Positions 62,800 to 64,000 of a stretch of 64,000 nt of DNA are shown one piece after another. The notes under the pieces are model-generated. The model had not been told where the DNA came from. It ran no database searches and worked only from the letters and a program-made list of their open reading frames with translations. The DNA comes from Isochrysis galbana (taxonomy: Eukaryota > Haptophyta > Isochrysidales > Isochrysidaceae): assembly GCA_018136815.1 (NCBI GenBank), contig CM030938.1, positions 3,735,448-3,799,447 of the forward strand, in the 5' to 3' direction. Both the position numbers and the translations under genes were made by a program. The stretch's first letter is position 1; each line of letters opens with the position of its first letter.

Positions 62800-63150
62800 G
62801 ACGCACCGGGAAGGATTCTACACCTGACGTATTGGAATGGCCCAGAGGGCCTGAGGGCAATGAGGAAGGTGGAAGGTGGCAAGGTGGCAAGCCGGCGGCA
62901 GGCGCGGCGGCGCGGCTGAGGAGACGACTTCGGGGACGATGACGGGCTGGGGATCAAGAGCGGTCGGCGCGCGCTCCATCGCTCGAACTATATAACAATA
63001 GTTATTTTAACCGAGAACGAGAGAAAGCACAGAGAATTATAAATAACGATAAATACCGAATGACGAAGAGAAGAGAGAAGCCTAACGAGTGTCGATTCGC
63101 GAATGCGACAGTCGGCTGTGTCGTTGTGTCCAATTGCCCGCCGTGTTGGT
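62800..63150 (-). repeat. leader-repeat copy related to 25880-27040
   Basis: On the minus strand CGAAGTCGTCTCCTC, TCATTGCCCTCAGGCCCT and GTCGCATTCGCGAATCGAC match the 25.9-27.0 kb copy, but about 0.87 kb of that copy is missing in between. Confidence 0.65.
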
Positions 63151-63205
63151 CTGTAGTATAGGGCACACACACATATACACATGACACATGCGACATACAT
63201 ACGTA

Positions 63206-63544
63206 TAAGGCGTGGAACTAGATAGCCAGATATCTAGCTATCTAGTTATCCACCCCCGATTTTCACTATCTATATCTAGTTAGATAGAGCCGGGGACTAT
63301 CTATATCTAGCTAGATGGCAATCGCCAATATCTAGATATCTTGTGAATAGCGGGGCTCTTTAGCTGCTTACTTACAGCTTACAGTCGAGCGTGGACAGGC
63401 TGACATCTACACTATCTAGGCCGAAAAATGAAGTATCTATATCTAGCTAGATGGCTGGGGCCAATATCTATATCTAGCTAGATAGAATTTTGCTCTATTC
63501 ACTTGTATCTAGATACGGGCCCGGGGGGGTAATTCCACGCCTTA
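63206..63544. mobile_element. hAT-type MITE with 8-bp target duplication
   Basis: Perfect 12-bp inverted ends TAAGGCGTGGAA, flanked by the 8-bp direct repeat CATACGTA (63198-63205 and 63545-63552). The interior is made of TATCTATATCTAGCTAGATA-like palindromic sub-repeats and has no ORF. The left end resembles 25647 (TAAGGTGTGGAAC). An intact duplication points to a fairly recent insertion. Confidence 0.92.
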
Positions 63545-63552
63545 CATACGTA

Positions 63553-63935
63553 CAATAATACAATAATATGTGGATAAACGATCGAGTCACAGGTATCCAT
63601 GTATCCATCTAGTATACCATTCTTACCACGACTGATGATGCCCAACTAGACAAAAATGCGGCCGGGCGGCGACCAACAACAGCTTCCGAGCGGTCGTTAA
63701 AGTGGTTACGTGGGCCGTCGACACCGCCGCGCCAAAAAACAATGGGAATTTCATCACTTCAGCGCGCGCGCGCGCGAAAGAATGGGGAGCTGAGACTCGG
63801 AGGGTCGTCTGTCGTCTACATAGGGCATATGGAGGTCATCCATGCATATTTTTGATTGTTGCCATCCAAAGCCCAAAGCGATCACGAGAACACGATTATT
63901 ACTGTCCCGACCTCTATGTGCGTGCCATGCTGAAG
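63553..63935. other. intergenic, no gene seen
   Basis: It includes a GCGCGCGCGCGC run near 63762. No supported ORF. Confidence 0.35.
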
Positions 63936-64000
63936 ATACGTTAGTGTGGGGAGTGTTGATGTGAGTGTAGTGCCGAGTCATCAGTCCGTCGGACTCTAGC
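63936..64000 (+). repeat. leader-repeat family copy running off the window
   Basis: GATACGTTAGTGTGGGGAGT followed by GTTGATGTGAGTGTAGTG matches 39128-39170 closely. The rest lies beyond the window. Confidence 0.7.

Overview
The window is nuclear DNA of a GC-rich, repeat-laden single-celled eukaryote, most likely a marine alga. I cannot fix the lineage; haptophyte or stramenopile-type algae are guesses. The evidence for a eukaryotic nucleus is canonical GT-AG introns in at least five genes, housekeeping genes such as the TFIIH subunit SSL1/p44 and an MTFP1-like protein, hAT and Copia transposons, long CT/GA microsatellites, and a 100-N assembly gap at 32030-32129.

Host genes I can support, left to right: a secreted GULO/ALO-type sugar-lactone oxidase (219-2339, minus); SSL1/p44 in seven exons (4221-6586, minus); a Pro-Ser giant protein encoded by a 5.8-kb minisatellite (8858-15622, minus); a two-exon MFS transporter (17915-19712, plus); an unrecognised 272-aa protein (23233-24051, minus); a two-exon DUF676/ROG1-type lipase (29865-31026, minus); a coiled-coil gene cut by the gap (from 31817, plus); a 989-aa receptor made of a bacterial-type periplasmic-binding domain, one membrane span and a TIR domain (33248-36217, plus); two copies of one Hsp20 gene in a 1-kb inverted repeat (39936-40935 and 42870-43851); a four-exon MTFP1-like gene (46320-48163, minus); and a two-exon 2176-aa type I membrane protein with nine PPC-like repeats and a PA domain (53368-60091, minus).

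Between the genes lie repeats. A complete hAT-type element with an 8-bp target duplication sits at 20118-21011, a hAT-type MITE with an 8-bp duplication at 63206-63544, and a MITE with 46-bp inverted ends and a TCA duplication at 7259-7579. There are hAT transposase C-terminal remnants at 20.6 and 27.1 kb, a Copia fossil at 49.8-51.6 kb, and a CTCGT-rich leader family present five or six times. At least four other dispersed repeat families (called R1-R4 here) and several small, relatively AT-rich ORFs of unknown function are scattered through the same regions.

The genes do not form an operon or one pathway. The most interesting single item is the receptor at 33.2-36.2 kb, which joins an extracellular small-ligand-binding fold to an intracellular TIR domain that keeps the glutamate position used by TIR NADases. 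Recurrent gene architecture is also notable: pyrimidine-rich or CT/GA microsatellite tracts lie just upstream of most of the start codons. All gene models are read from sequence alone, with splice sites placed by eye using GT-AG signals, phase and family alignment from memory.
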